Below are positions 9,832 to 18,883 of a stretch of 64,000 nt of DNA, in pieces. Under the pieces are notes generated by a model, which saw only the letters and a program-made list of their open reading frames with translations, did no database searches and had not been told where the DNA came from. Positions within the stretch are counted from its first letter, which is position 1. Every line of letters starts with the position of its first letter. Source of the stretch: UBA7803 sp034522075 (GTDB taxonomy: Bacteria; Pseudomonadota; Gammaproteobacteria; Pseudomonadales; Azotimanducaceae); NCBI GenBank assembly GCA_034522075.1, contig JAXHLO010000035.1, positions 124,001 through 188,000 of the forward strand, in the 5' to 3' direction. The position numbers and the translations under genes are program-made.

Positions 9832-11458
9832 AGCCGGCTCGGTTCCTCCCGGTCGGTAGGTCGACCACGAATCAGATCGGCGGCCCGTTCCGCCACCATG
9901 ATGGCGGGTGCATTGAGGTTACCGTTGGTGATGTGCGGAAAGATCGAGCTGTCCACCACCCGCAGACCTTCCACGCCGATCACCCGGCACTCCGGGTCCA
10001 CCACCGCGCCGTCGTCGGCACGATCGCCCATGCGGCAAGTGCCGCAGGGGGTGGTAGGCGCTCTCGGCCTCGCGGGCGACAAAGGCATCGAGTTCGGCAT
10101 CCGTGCGCACGCCGGCCCCCGGGCTCAACTCGGCGTCGGCAAACGGCGCAAACGCCGGCTGCGCGAAAATTTCCCGGGTGAGGCGGATGCAGCGGCGGAA
10201 ATCCCGCCAGTCCTCATTGCGGGACAGATAGTTGAAGACGATACGCGGGGCGGCGCCGGGATCATCGCTGTGCAGCCGCACACGGCCCCGGGACGGCGAG
10301 CGCATGGGCCCGACGTGAGCCTGGAAACCGTGGGCCTCGGCCGGCCGGGTACCGTCGTAGCGTACCGCTGCCGGCAGAAAGTGATACTGCACGTCGGGGT
10401 AGGCGGCTTCCGTACTCGAGCGCACGAAGCCGGCGGACTCGAAGTGATTACTGGCACCCGGACCGCCCCGGGTGAGCAGCCACTGCAGCCCCACCCGGGC
10501 CTTGCCCGGCAGACTCAGCAGCGGGTTGAGGGTAATGGGCCGCCGGCAAGCCATCTGCACGTAGACTTCCAGATGGTCCTGCAGATTGCCGCCGACCCCG
10601 GGCCGGTCGGCCGTCAGCGGAATGCCCAGGCGCCGCAGCTCGTCCGCCGGACCAATGCCGGACAGCATGAGCAGTTTCGGCGAGTTGAACGCCGACGCCG
10701 CCACGATCACTTCACGGCGCGCCCGGATCAGGCCGGCACGGCCGCGCCGCCACACTTGCACGCCAGTGGCCCGTTGGCCCTGCATGACGATGCGCCCGGC
10801 CAGGCCCCGGTACAGGCGCAGATTGGGCCGGCCCAGGGCCGGTTTCAGATAGGCGTTGGCCGTGGACCAGCGCCGACCGCGCCAGACCGTGCGCTCCATG
10901 GCGCCGAAGCCTTCCTGTTCGGCGCCATTGTAATCCGTGGTGTAGGGGTACCCGGCCTGCAGGGCCGCCGCCATGAAGGCCTGATCCAGCGGATGCTTCT
11001 GACTGCCCCGGGTAATGTGCAGGGGACCATCCACGCCGCGCCACAGTGGATCTCCGCCCGCTACCCGCTCCAGACGTTTGAAATACGGCAGCACGCCGGA
11101 AAAATCCCAGCCGGCGGCGCCCAGCATCTGCCAGCGGTCGAAATCCCCGCGATGACCGCGCACGTAGACCATGCCGTTGATGGATGACGACCCGCCCACC
11201 ACTTTGCCCCGCGGCGCGGCCAGCCGCCGGCCGCCCAGAGCGGGTTCCGGCTCGCTGCGATAACCCCAGTCGTAGCAGCGCATGTTCATGGGATACGACA
11301 GCGCCGCCGGCATCTGGATGAAGCGGGCCGGCATCGCTGCCGCCGTGTTCCACCACCAGCGTCTCTACGCCGGCATCCTCACTCAGCCGGCTGGCCAGCA
11401 CACAGCCGGCGGAGCCGGCGCCCACCACCACATAGTCCGCCTCGGCAACGACCCGCAC
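9828..11458 (-). pseudogene. GMC-family FAD oxidoreductase (choline/alcohol dehydrogenase-like), two frameshifts
   Basis: These FAD enzymes oxidise alcohols to aldehydes. The N-terminus (ADYVVVGAGSAGCVLASRL), the PROSITE-like GKVVGGSSSINGMVYVRG, the second signature ASAFNSPKLLMLSGIGP and the C-terminal PHITNGNLNAPAIMVAE are all present but in three frame segments. One break is near 11330, where removing one C restores GPFIQMPAALSYPMN. The other is in the run of five G at 10027-10031, where removing one base restores AYHPCGTCRMG, the conserved active-site His region. Both are single-base insertions. I placed the start at GTG 11458 (VRVVAEADYVVVGAG); ATG 11521 or 11503 are alternatives. It is divergent from the MATE gene. 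Confidence 0.85.
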
Positions 11459-11541
11459 CGCCAGATAGCTCCCCGCCGTCGACAACCCTCGCCACGCTAC
11501 CATGATTGACGGCAGAATCACGCCCTCGTCACCGGGCCGGG

Positions 11542-12894
11542 ATGCCGTTGCACATGCCGACTTCCGCCGCCAACCGCCGGGCGTGGCACCGGCGGGTCTG
11601 GAGTCTGACCTGGCCCGTGGTGCTGGCCAATCTCACGACCCCGCTGGTCGGCGCCGTGGATACCGCTGTCATGGGCCGTCTGCCGGACCCGGCTTTCATC
11701 GGCGCCGTGGCGGTAGGCGCCACCGTGTTCAATGCCATCTACTGGATGTTCGGCTTTCTGCGCATGGGCACTACCGGCCTGGCGGCCCAGGCCCACGGCG
11801 CCCGGGATGTGGGGGAACTGTCGGCCATCACCCTGCGTGCGGTGGCGGTGGCGGCCGTCCTCGGCCTGTCGCTGATCGCCCTGCGCGAGCCGCTGGCAGC
11901 CCTCGCCCTGTGGATCTTCTCAGCCAGCGAGCAGGTGGAGAGCCTGGCCGCCGCCTACCTGACCCTGCGCATCTGGGGCGCGCCGGCTCTGCTCATTCAT
12001 TTCGCCGTTATGGGCACACTGTTCGGCCTGCAGCGCATGGGCACGGCCCTGGCCGTGAGCGTGCTGCTCAACGTCTGCAACGTCGTTCTCGATGTGCTGT
12101 TCGTGCTGGTGCTGGGCTGGGGGGTCGAAGGGGTGGCGGCCGGGACGTTCATCAGCGAGTGGCTGGCCGCCGTAACCGGCTTGTGGCTCGTGCGCCGGCG
12201 TCTGCGCCAGCACGGCGCCCGCCGCCCCAGCCTGGCGCGCCTGCTGGACCGGGAACGGCTGACGGCCCTGTTCGGCGTGAGCGGCAACCTGCTGATCCGC
12301 TCGTTTTTCGTGCAGCTGCCGTTCTTCGCCTTCACCGTGCTGGGCGCCGGCCTGGGCGATCGTGTTCTCGCCGCCAACGCCGTGCTGATTCAGCTGTTCT
12401 TCTTCATGGCCTATGGTCTGGATGCCCTGGCCCACACGGCCGAAAGCCTCAGCGGTCACGCCTTCGGCGCCCGCAACCGCGCCGACCTGCGCGCCGCGGC
12501 GGGCTACACGCTGTTGTGGTCGGTGGTCGTCGCCCTGGGTGTCAGCGTGCTGTATGCCGTGGCCGGAGGCTGGTTCATCGATGTCATGACCACCTTGCCG
12601 GAAATCCGCACCGCAGCCCGTCAGTACCTGCCATGGGTAGTGGTGGCTCCCCTTGCTGCGGTGGGCGCCTTTCATCTGGATGGCGTGTTCATCGGGACGA
12701 CCCGGACCGTGGAACTGCGCAACAGCATGTTCGCCGCCCTGCTGTGTTTTCTGCTGACCCTGTGGCTGACCCTGGACAGCCTGGCCAACCATGGCCTGTG
12801 GCTGGCCATGACCGTGTTCATGGTGGCCAGAACGGTGTTTCTCGGCTGCCTTTACCCGCGTCTGGAACGTCAGGCGGACTCGACCGCCGCATAG
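11542..12894 (+). CDS. MATE-family multidrug/cation antiporter (DinF-like)
   Basis: A 450-residue membrane exporter with twelve predicted helices in two MatE repeats. The first repeat begins with WSLTWPVVLANLTTPLVGAVDTAVMGRL, a segment diagnostic of DinF-type MATE proteins. The second begins near LFGVSGNLLIRSFFVQLPFFAF. Sodium- or proton-coupled drug export is the family function. Start choice is uncertain: ATG 11542 or 11554 are closest to the first helix, while ATG 11506 adds a non-conserved extension. It is divergent from the GMC gene, with a short gap. Confidence 0.92.
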   Translation: MPLHMPTSAANRRAWHRRVWSLTWPVVLANLTTPLVGAVDTAVMGRLPDPAFIGAVAVGATVFNAIYWMFGFLRMGTTGLAAQAHGARDVGELSAITLRAVAVAAVLGLSLIALREPLAALALWIFSASEQVESLAAAYLTLRIWGAPALLIHFAVMGTLFGLQRMGTALAVSVLLNVCNVVLDVLFVLVLGWGVEGVAAGTFISEWLAAVTGLWLVRRRLRQHGARRPSLARLLDRERLTALFGVSGNLLIRSFFVQLPFFAFTVLGAGLGDRVLAANAVLIQLFFFMAYGLDALAHTAESLSGHAFGARNRADLRAAAGYTLLWSVVVALGVSVLYAVAGGWFIDVMTTLPEIRTAARQYLPWVVVAPLAAVGAFHLDGVFIGTTRTVELRNSMFAALLCFLLTLWLTLDSLANHGLWLAMTVFMVARTVFLGCLYPRLERQADSTAA

Positions 12895-12898
12895 CCGT

Positions 12899-13528
12899 TC
12901 AGCCGCGCTGCGCCTGCAGATACTGCAGCAGACGCAGCCAGTCCTCGCGTACGGTCTGGCCCTGGCGTTCGGCCCGGCTGATCCCCGTCTCGAGGGAGCG
13001 GATGGCCCGCGGATAGTCACCTACCTTGAAATAGGCTTGACCCAGCAGGATGTAGGGCCCGGCGGCACTGCTGCCGCCCAGGCGCTGCCAGGCCCGCAGG
13101 TGCTCGACGGCCTGCTCGAAGTCAGCCAGGGCAAAGCTGAGCTGTGCCGCCGTGTAACGGGTCTGCGCCAACAGGCCGGCGGCCATGGCATCACGGTGCT
13201 CGAGCATCCGCTGATAGTGCTCCAGGGCCCTGCCGTATTCGCCCTTGCGCTGATAGACGTAACCGATCATGTGATGAGCTTCGAGACGCGTTCTGGTGTC
13301 GGCGTCTTCCAGCGACAGGGCATCCAGCAGCGCCAGCGCCTGATCGAGACGGCCGGACTCGATGTGCCCGCGCATGGTCTGCAGCACTGTGAGCGCCTGG
13401 ACGCCCGAGCCGTCGCCCGGCCGGTCTTCCGCCGGGATGGCGGCGGCCTGGCCGCTGCCGAGTGCCGTCAATGACAACAGCGCATACACGACGATACGCC
13501 GGTGATACTCCCTGATTGTTTCCGACAT
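12899..13528 (-). CDS. Exported tetratricopeptide-repeat protein
   Basis: A 209-residue protein with a basic start followed by a hydrophobic signal-like helix (VVYALLSLTALGSGQAAA, cleavage likely after AAA near residue 31). Three to four TPR motifs follow, for example MIGYVYQRKGEYGRALEHYQ and ILLGQAYFKVGDYPRAIRSL. TPR proteins mediate protein-protein contacts. Start ATG 13528 is preceded by GGGGG seven bases upstream; longer in-frame starts to 13660 add arginine-rich, non-signal sequence. The stop lies five bases from the convergent MATE stop. The partner is unknown. Confidence 0.8.
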   Translation of the reverse strand: MSETIREYHRRIVVYALLSLTALGSGQAAAIPAEDRPGDGSGVQALTVLQTMRGHIESGRLDQALALLDALSLEDADTRTRLEAHHMIGYVYQRKGEYGRALEHYQRMLEHRDAMAAGLLAQTRYTAAQLSFALADFEQAVEHLRAWQRLGGSSAAGPYILLGQAYFKVGDYPRAIRSLETGISRAERQGQTVREDWLRLLQYLQAQRG

Positions 13529-13629
13529 TGTTATACCCCCACGATGCAGCGTGCCGTCCTGCCGCGCCGTGATCAATGAGCCGGATGTGGAAAACGTCAG
13601 GAACTTGTGCAGAGATCTGTGACGCGGTG

Positions 13630-13770
13630 TCAGTCCTGCGGCCCGGCGTGCCACCACCACTGCTCGGGCAGCGGCTGCTCAGCGGGATAAAGTCGATCGA
13701 GGGTATCGCCGGCGAACAGCTCGCCGTTTTTCATCACGTAGACGAGGCTCTCGGCGCCGGATCGAATCAA
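13630..13770 (-). pseudogene. C-terminal remnant of a PD40-type periplasmic amidohydrolase
   Basis: The minus strand reads SLIRSGAESLVYVMKNGEL, then FAGDTLDRLYPAEQPLPE, then QWWWHAGPQD and a stop at 13630. The VMKNGxLxxGDTLDxxxP plus aromatic tail is, from memory, the typical end of amidohydrolases fused to TolB/WD40-like PD40 repeats. Nothing upstream (toward the DAHP synthase start at 13847) encodes the rest of the protein, so this is about 45 residues of a gene otherwise lost. The recognition is by pattern only. Confidence 0.5.
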
Positions 13771-13846
13771 TGACGGCTCCCTTCTGTTACCCGATGGCTG
13801 ATTCCGCTAGTGTACCCGCTCGCTCGAAACCGGACCCCGGCCGCCC

Positions 13847-14878
13847 ATGCCCACAGACAATCTGCGCATTACCCGAACCCATCCGCTCATCTCTCCAGCG
13901 GTTCTGGAAGAGGAGCTGCCCCTAGGTGACGGCGCCGGCGAACGGGTAGCGGCCGCCCGCCGGACCATTGCCGCCATCTTCCGCGGCGACGACCGGCGGC
14001 TGCTGGTGGTCGTGGGCCCGTGCTCGGTACACGACCCGGCCGCGGCCCTGGACTACGCCGGGCGGCTGGGTGAGCTGCAGCAGGAAATCGCCGGGCAGAT
14101 CTTCTGCGTCATGCGCGTGTACTTCGAAAAGCCGCGCACGGTGATGGGCTGGAAGGGGCTGATCAACGACCCGGGCCTGGACGGCACCTATCAGATCAAC
14201 CGTGGTCTGCGCCTGGCGCGCAAGCTGCTCATCGACGTGACCGATGCGGGGCTGCCGGCGGGCACGGAGTTTCTCGACACCACCTTCGGCCAATATTACA
14301 CAGACCTGGTGAGCTGGGGCGCCATCGGTGCGCGCACGGTGGAAAGCCAGATTCACCGGGAGCTGGCATCCGGATTGTCCATGCCGGTGGGCATCAAGAA
14401 CCGTACCGACGGCAACGTGCAGGTGGCCGTGGACGCCATCCGGGCGGCTTCGCAACGCCACCTGTTTCCATCCCTGACCAAGGAAGGCGCGCCGGCCATC
14501 CTCGAGACCAGCGGCAACCCGGATTGTCATCTCGTTCTGCGCGGCGGCGACCGGCCCAACTACGACAGCGACGCCGTGCAGGCTGCCCAGGGCCTGCTCG
14601 CGGCTGCAGGGCTGAGAGATTCACTGATGGTGGACTGCAGCCACGCCAACAGCGGCAAGGACCCCGAGCAGCAGCCGGCCGTGGCCCGTTCGGTGTGCCG
14701 GCAGCGGGCTGCCGGCAACGACGGGCTCAAGGCACTGATGCTGGAAAGCCATCTGGTGGGCGGACGTCAGGATATCGCCAGCGAGCTGCGCTACGGACAG
14801 AGCATCACCGATCCCTGCCTGGCGTTCGACGACACCCGCAGCCTGCTCCTCGAACTCGCCGAGGCCCTCAGCCGCTGA
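13847..14878 (+). CDS. 3-deoxy-7-phosphoheptulonate synthase (class I DAHP synthase)
   Basis: It condenses phosphoenolpyruvate with erythrose 4-phosphate in the first step of the shikimate pathway in the cytoplasm. The 343 residues match the class I (AroF/G/H) length. Motifs seen are VVVGPCSVHDP, the PEP-binding MRVYFEKPRTVMGWKGL, GTEFLDTT, the metal-binding MVDCSHANSGKD and ESHLVGGRQD, and YGQSITDPCLAF. A small deviation is GIKNRTDGN where most members have GFKNGTDG or a close variant. Which aromatic amino acid inhibits it cannot be told with confidence. It is monocistronic as far as visible. Confidence 0.95.
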   Translation: MPTDNLRITRTHPLISPAVLEEELPLGDGAGERVAAARRTIAAIFRGDDRRLLVVVGPCSVHDPAAALDYAGRLGELQQEIAGQIFCVMRVYFEKPRTVMGWKGLINDPGLDGTYQINRGLRLARKLLIDVTDAGLPAGTEFLDTTFGQYYTDLVSWGAIGARTVESQIHRELASGLSMPVGIKNRTDGNVQVAVDAIRAASQRHLFPSLTKEGAPAILETSGNPDCHLVLRGGDRPNYDSDAVQAAQGLLAAAGLRDSLMVDCSHANSGKDPEQQPAVARSVCRQRAAGNDGLKALMLESHLVGGRQDIASELRYGQSITDPCLAFDDTRSLLLELAEALSR

Positions 14879-14959
14879 GACCGCGGCGCCTTGTCTGTAT
14901 TCCGGGTGCATGTGAAGATGTCCCGCGTCGCCTCAGCCACCTGCGGAGCATCGCCTCAG

Positions 14960-16192
14960 ATGAAGATCGTTTCCCTCCTGCTCGCCGGCGCTCTGCTGGC
15001 CGGCTGCGCGCAAACCCCCGGGCGTCCCGACGCCGATGCCGATGAACACGGCCGACAGCTCGCCCGGGAGATCCTGACCGTCGATACCCACATCGACGTG
15101 CCTTATCGCCTCTATCGCGACAACCACCAGGACGTGAGCCGTGCCACCGAGAGCGGCGACTTCGACTATCCCCGTGCCAAGGCCGGCGGCCTGGACGCGC
15201 TGTTCATGTCCATCTACATTCCCGCCGAAGTCGACGAAGCCGGCGAAAGCCGCACCTTCGCCAACGATCTGATCGAAGGTGTGCGCAACCTCACCGAAGA
15301 TCATCCGGACAAATTCGCCTTCGCCACCTGCACCACCGATCTGCTGGAAGCCAAGGCCGACGGTCTGGTAGCCATGCCCCTGGGCATGGAAAACGGCGGG
15401 CCGCTGGAAGGCGACCTGGAGAATCTGGATTACTTCCGCGAGCGCGGCATCCGTTACATCACCCTGGCACATTCGAAGTCGAACCACATATCCGACTCGT
15501 CCTATGATGACAACGAGCGCTGGGGCGGCCTGTCGCCATTCGGCAAGCGTCTGATCCCGGCCATGAACGAGCGCGGTGTGCTCATCGACGTGTCGCACAT
15601 CACCGATGCGGCGTTCTGGCAGGTCATCGAGCTGTCGGCTGTGCCGGTGGTGGCCACCCATTCGTCCCTGCGTCACTTCACCCCGGGCTTTCACCGCAAC
15701 ATGAGCGACGCCATGGTCCGCGCGCTGGGCCGTAACGGCGGGGTCATTCACATCAACTACGGCTCGGCGTTTCTCACCGAGGAAGCGAACGGCTATTCGG
15801 CCGCCCGCGACGCCGCGCGCGAAGCGCTGCTTGCACAACCCGGCGTCAGCGAAGACGACCCGCGCCTGGCGGACTTCGACGGCTACTACCGGAAGCAGAA
15901 CCCCTACCCCTATGCCGACCTGGAAGACGTGCTCGATCACATCGACCGGGCCGTGCGCCTGGCCGGCATCGACCATGTGGGCCTCGGTTCAGACTACGAC
16001 GGCGTCGGCGATACCCTGCCAACCGGGCTCAAAGACGTGAGCACCTACCCGGCCCTGGCAGCCGGCCTGCTGCGCCGCGGCTACGATGAAGCGGAGATCG
16101 CCAAAATCTTCGGCGGCAACTTCATGCGCGTGTGGCGGGAAGCCGAAATCCATGCCGCACAGGCGGGCTACGGCCCCATGTGCCATCACTGA
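14960..16192 (+). CDS. Lipoprotein membrane dipeptidase (peptidase family M19)
   Basis: A zinc dipeptidase of the renal-dipeptidase family, 410 residues. The N-terminus is a lipoprotein signal with lipobox LLAGC (cysteine at about residue 17), so the enzyme should be anchored in the cell envelope. Zinc-ligand motifs are visible: DTHIDVPYRL (HxD), the bridging Glu in GMENGGPLEG, VATHSSLRHF, and GLGSDYDGV near the C-terminus. Start ATG 14960 was chosen because it sits directly before the signal peptide; upstream in-frame ATGs add unrelated sequence. Its stop overlaps the convergent argE stop. A role in turnover of small peptides is inferred from the family. Confidence 0.93.
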   Translation: MKIVSLLLAGALLAGCAQTPGRPDADADEHGRQLAREILTVDTHIDVPYRLYRDNHQDVSRATESGDFDYPRAKAGGLDALFMSIYIPAEVDEAGESRTFANDLIEGVRNLTEDHPDKFAFATCTTDLLEAKADGLVAMPLGMENGGPLEGDLENLDYFRERGIRYITLAHSKSNHISDSSYDDNERWGGLSPFGKRLIPAMNERGVLIDVSHITDAAFWQVIELSAVPVVATHSSLRHFTPGFHRNMSDAMVRALGRNGGVIHINYGSAFLTEEANGYSAARDAAREALLAQPGVSEDDPRLADFDGYYRKQNPYPYADLEDVLDHIDRAVRLAGIDHVGLGSDYDGVGDTLPTGLKDVSTYPALAAGLLRRGYDEAEIAKIFGGNFMRVWREAEIHAAQAGYGPMCHH

Positions 16193-17346
16193 TCTGACAG
16201 CTGGGCGACCAGCCGGCGCAGGAAGGCCGCACCCTGGTCGAACTGATCGACACTGATGAACTCGTCGGGCTGGTGGGCCTGGTCGATGCTGCCCGGGCCG
16301 CACATCACCACGGACAGACCCGCCTGCTGGAATTGTCCGGCTTCCGCCCCATAGGCCACGCTTTCCGTAGCGTTCTGCCCGGTGAGCTGTTTGGCCAGCA
16401 GCACGGCCGGTTCGTCTTCGGCGGCATGAAAGCCCGGCACCTGAGAACGGATGTCGAAGACGATGCCGGTGTCGGGATGGACGTCGTGCATTTCCGGCTC
16501 GAGTTCTTCCCGGGCGAAACGTTCCAGGGCGCGGAAAAAATCCATGGGATCCTCATCCGGCAAGGTGCGGATGTCGGTAATGAAGCGGCAGGATTTCGCG
16601 GTGATGTTCTGCGCCGTACCGCCATGGATGACGCCGCAGTGCAGGGTTGAATAACCCGGTTCGAACGGACAATCCGCCTGCGCACGGCGGCGATTGCCCG
16701 CCTGCTGCTCCGCCAGCCAGTTCACCAGCCGTCCTGCCACCATGACGGCAGGCACCCCCAGATTCTGTTTGCTGGAATGGGCCTCGAAGCCGTTCACCTG
16801 AGTCTCGAAGATGAACATGCTCTTGTGGGCCGTGACCACCTTCATCTCGGTGGGCTCGCCGACGATGACCGCACGCGGCTGCGGAACGTTGCCGGCAATG
16901 GCCTCGATGAGCCGCGGCGCGCCCAGGCAGCCCACCTCTTCGTCGTAGGAAAACGCCAGATGCACGGGATAACGCAGCCCCTGCATCTCGGGCACCAGGG
17001 CCAGCGCCGTGGCGATGAAACCCTTCATGTCACAGGTGCCCCGCCCGTACAGACGGCCGCCGCGCTCGGCCACGTGAAAGGGGTCGGACTGCCAGTCCTG
17101 GCCGTCCACGGGAACCACATCTGTATGCCCCGACAGCACCACGCCGCCCGGCACCATGGGGCCGATGGTGGCGTAGAGATTGGCCTTCTGCCCGCAATCA
17201 CTTTCCACCAGACGGGCGGCAACACCATGGCTGTGCAGATAGTCGGCAACGAAGCGGATCAGCTCCAGATTGGAGTCCCGGGAGACCGTAGGAATCCCCA
17301 CCAGAGCATCGAGCATGCCCCGCGGCGTGTATTGCGTAGCTGACAT
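16186..17346 (-). CDS. argE: Acetylornithine deacetylase
   Basis: It hydrolyses N-acetylornithine to ornithine in arginine biosynthesis (M20 metallopeptidase family, cytoplasmic). At 386 residues it is the normal ArgE length. Motifs seen: the metal and active-site segment VVLSGHTDVVPVDG, GRGTCDMKGFIA, catalytic Glu-Glu in FSYDEEVGCLGA, the EPTEM motif, HSSKQNLGVPAV in the dimerisation domain, and GPGSIDQAHQPDEF at the C-terminus. Start ATG 17346 (MSATQYTP) fits family starts better than ATG 17391. Succinyl-diaminopimelate desuccinylase is less likely because the EPTEMKVVTAHK pattern is ArgE-like. Confidence 0.92.
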   Translation of the reverse strand: MSATQYTPRGMLDALVGIPTVSRDSNLELIRFVADYLHSHGVAARLVESDCGQKANLYATIGPMVPGGVVLSGHTDVVPVDGQDWQSDPFHVAERGGRLYGRGTCDMKGFIATALALVPEMQGLRYPVHLAFSYDEEVGCLGAPRLIEAIAGNVPQPRAVIVGEPTEMKVVTAHKSMFIFETQVNGFEAHSSKQNLGVPAVMVAGRLVNWLAEQQAGNRRRAQADCPFEPGYSTLHCGVIHGGTAQNITAKSCRFITDIRTLPDEDPMDFFRALERFAREELEPEMHDVHPDTGIVFDIRSQVPGFHAAEDEPAVLLAKQLTGQNATESVAYGAEAGQFQQAGLSVVMCGPGSIDQAHQPDEFISVDQFDQGAAFLRRLVAQLSDQ

Positions 17347-17405
17347 GGTCCCAGCATAGAGAGGCGGCGGGGAAAACGCGACCGCTGGCAATCGCCCGGA
17401 CGCAT

Positions 17406-17419
17406 TTGACCTGGATCAA
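17406..17419 (+). promoter_or_regulatory. FNR/ANR-like anaerobic box upstream of ompW
   Basis: TTGAC-CTGG-ATCAA matches the FNR/ANR/Dnr consensus TTGATNNNNATCAA at nine of ten fixed positions. It lies 106 bases upstream of the ompW start at 17525. A TATAAA hexamer at 17483-17488 or a weaker CACACT at 17439-17444 could serve as the -10 element. OmpW/OprG genes are known FNR/ANR targets in Escherichia coli and Pseudomonas. Confidence 0.6.
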
Positions 17420-17524
17420 ACCGGCGCATGGCCAACGGCCACACTGCGGGTTCTGCGTATGTCGGCGGATGCTCCAGCCACGTATAAAGCTCTCGCCGTA
17501 AACCTATCGACAGAGAGCAGCTTC

Positions 17525-18127
17525 ATGAAAACGATTTCCTTCGCCCTCCTACTGACCCTCGGGTTGGGTTACACCACCGCCACACTGGCCCATGAAGCGG
17601 GCGACTGGGTGGTGCGGGGCGGGTTTCACACCATCAGTCCGAAATCCGACAACGGCGATGTGGTCGAAGTGGATGACGACACCATGTTCACCTTCAACGT
17701 CACCTACATGGCCACCCGCAACTGGGGTGTGGAACTGCTGGCGGCGGCACCGTTCGAACACGACATCGCGCTGGTGAACGGCCCTACCGTGGCCTCTACC
17801 CGGCACCTGCCGCCGACCCTGAGCGCGGTTTATCACATCCTGCCGGAATCCCGCGTGCAGCCGTATGTTGGACTCGGCGTCAACTACACGCTGTTCTTCG
17901 ACGAAGATACCCGCGGCGCCCTGGCCGGCAGCGACCTGGATCTGGACAACTCGGTAGGGGCAGCAGCCGTGATCGGCGTGGACATGGCCCTCGGCGGTAA
18001 CTGGTTCGTCAACGCCGACGTCCGCTACATGGATATCGAAACCGATGCCGAGCTCGATGGCGCGGCTCTGGAAACCGTGGCCATCGACCCATGGGCGTTC
18101 GGCCTGAACCTCGCCTACCGATTCTGA
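17525..18127 (+). CDS. ompW: OmpW-family outer-membrane protein
   Basis: A 200-residue, eight-stranded beta-barrel of the OmpW/OprG family, thought to pass small hydrophobic molecules across the outer membrane. It has a signal peptide (residues 1-22, cleaved after TLA), then AGDWVVRGGFHTISPKS. Barrel strands alternate hydrophobic residues (WGVELLAAAPFEHDI, VQPYVGLGVNYTLFF), and the last residue is the phenylalanine required for BamA assembly (GLNLAYRF). ATG 17525 directly precedes the signal peptide and has GAGAG upstream; ATG 17459 does not. The FNR-like box upstream suggests induction under low oxygen. Uptake of hydrophobic substrates would suit the oxygenase-rich gene content. Confidence 0.92.
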   Translation: MKTISFALLLTLGLGYTTATLAHEAGDWVVRGGFHTISPKSDNGDVVEVDDDTMFTFNVTYMATRNWGVELLAAAPFEHDIALVNGPTVASTRHLPPTLSAVYHILPESRVQPYVGLGVNYTLFFDEDTRGALAGSDLDLDNSVGAAAVIGVDMALGGNWFVNADVRYMDIETDAELDGAALETVAIDPWAFGLNLAYRF

Positions 18128-18140
18128 ATCCAGTCAGCAC

Positions 18141-18170
18141 GGGCTGCCCGCGGCTGCCCGCGGCTGCCCG
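18141..18170. repeat. Three 10-bp tandem repeats (CGGCTGCCCG)
   Basis: Three head-to-tail copies of SGGCTGCCCG (the first with G instead of C at position one) lie 14 bases after ompW and 31 bases before the LmeA-like start. The array is not an inverted repeat, so it is not a terminator. Copy-number variation here would change spacing in front of the next gene. Confidence 0.7.
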
Positions 18171-18201
18171 CTGGTGCGGGAAATGGGAGTACACTGCGCC
18201 C

Positions 18202-18876
18202 ATGTCCCGCGCAGCCGGCACCAGCGTCATCGAGCAACTGATCAGCTCCTATTTCGAGCTGCCGGTACGCGTCGACTGGAAGAATGCCGCGGGATTGCCT
18301 TTCCCGGACCGCTTCGACGAGCCGGAGCTGCATTTCTCCGGACTGGCGACGTCCTGGATGAATCTGCAAGAGGTCGTCTGGCGTGCCGGGCACGTGCGCT
18401 TTCTGCCCGGCATGCCCGCCACCGTTCAGGTGCGCGCACCCCAGGTCGAGGTGGCGGTGGGCAAGGACGACTTCGCCCGCTGGCTCAAGCGCTTCGAACT
18501 GCCCTACCGGGTCGAACTGACCAATGACGCCATCATTCTGCACACCGAGTTCGGCGGCTTTCCCGTAGCGGAACTGGAAGCCCGGCTGGAAGTGGTGGGC
18601 GGCTGGTTTCTGCTGCAGCCCAGACGGGCCAGCATTCTCGGCCTGCCCAACTACGTGGCGGCGCTGTTCCGCACCTACCTGCCCATCCCGCCGCTGGCAG
18701 GCAACACCCGGCTCGAGTCAATCCACCATGAACCCGACGTCCTGCGCCTGAACTTCGCGCTCGAGGATTTCGAAGAGCAGGTGACGCCGGGTCTGCTCAC
18801 CCGGCTGCAGAAGCGCCTGCTGCCCACCCTGGACATGGGGTTGGGCAATTCATGGCCGGCGGCGCCTCGGAAGTAG
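18202..18876 (+). CDS. LmeA/DUF2993-like putative phospholipid-binding protein
   Basis: A 224-residue protein with no signal peptide or membrane helix. Its alternating hydrophobic strands and segments such as VQVRAPQVEVAVGKDDFARWLKRF and AELEARLEVVGGWFLLQPRR resemble the lipid-binding barrel fold of LmeA-type (DUF2993) proteins. I rank this as a moderate pattern match, not a firm one. Start ATG 18202 follows a GGGAGT purine stretch; an in-frame ATG at 18091 lies inside ompW and is unlikely. It stands between ompW and a convergent secreted protein. Confidence 0.6.
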   Translation: MSRAAGTSVIEQLISSYFELPVRVDWKNAAGLPFPDRFDEPELHFSGLATSWMNLQEVVWRAGHVRFLPGMPATVQVRAPQVEVAVGKDDFARWLKRFELPYRVELTNDAIILHTEFGGFPVAELEARLEVVGGWFLLQPRRASILGLPNYVAALFRTYLPIPPLAGNTRLESIHHEPDVLRLNFALEDFEEQVTPGLLTRLQKRLLPTLDMGLGNSWPAAPRK

Positions 18877-18883
18877 CTGCGTC

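Noticed and set aside
13576..13773. 65-codon frame on the plus strand before DAHP synthase
   Set aside because: The opposite strand encodes a recognisable amidohydrolase tail over the same bases; the plus frame has no family features.
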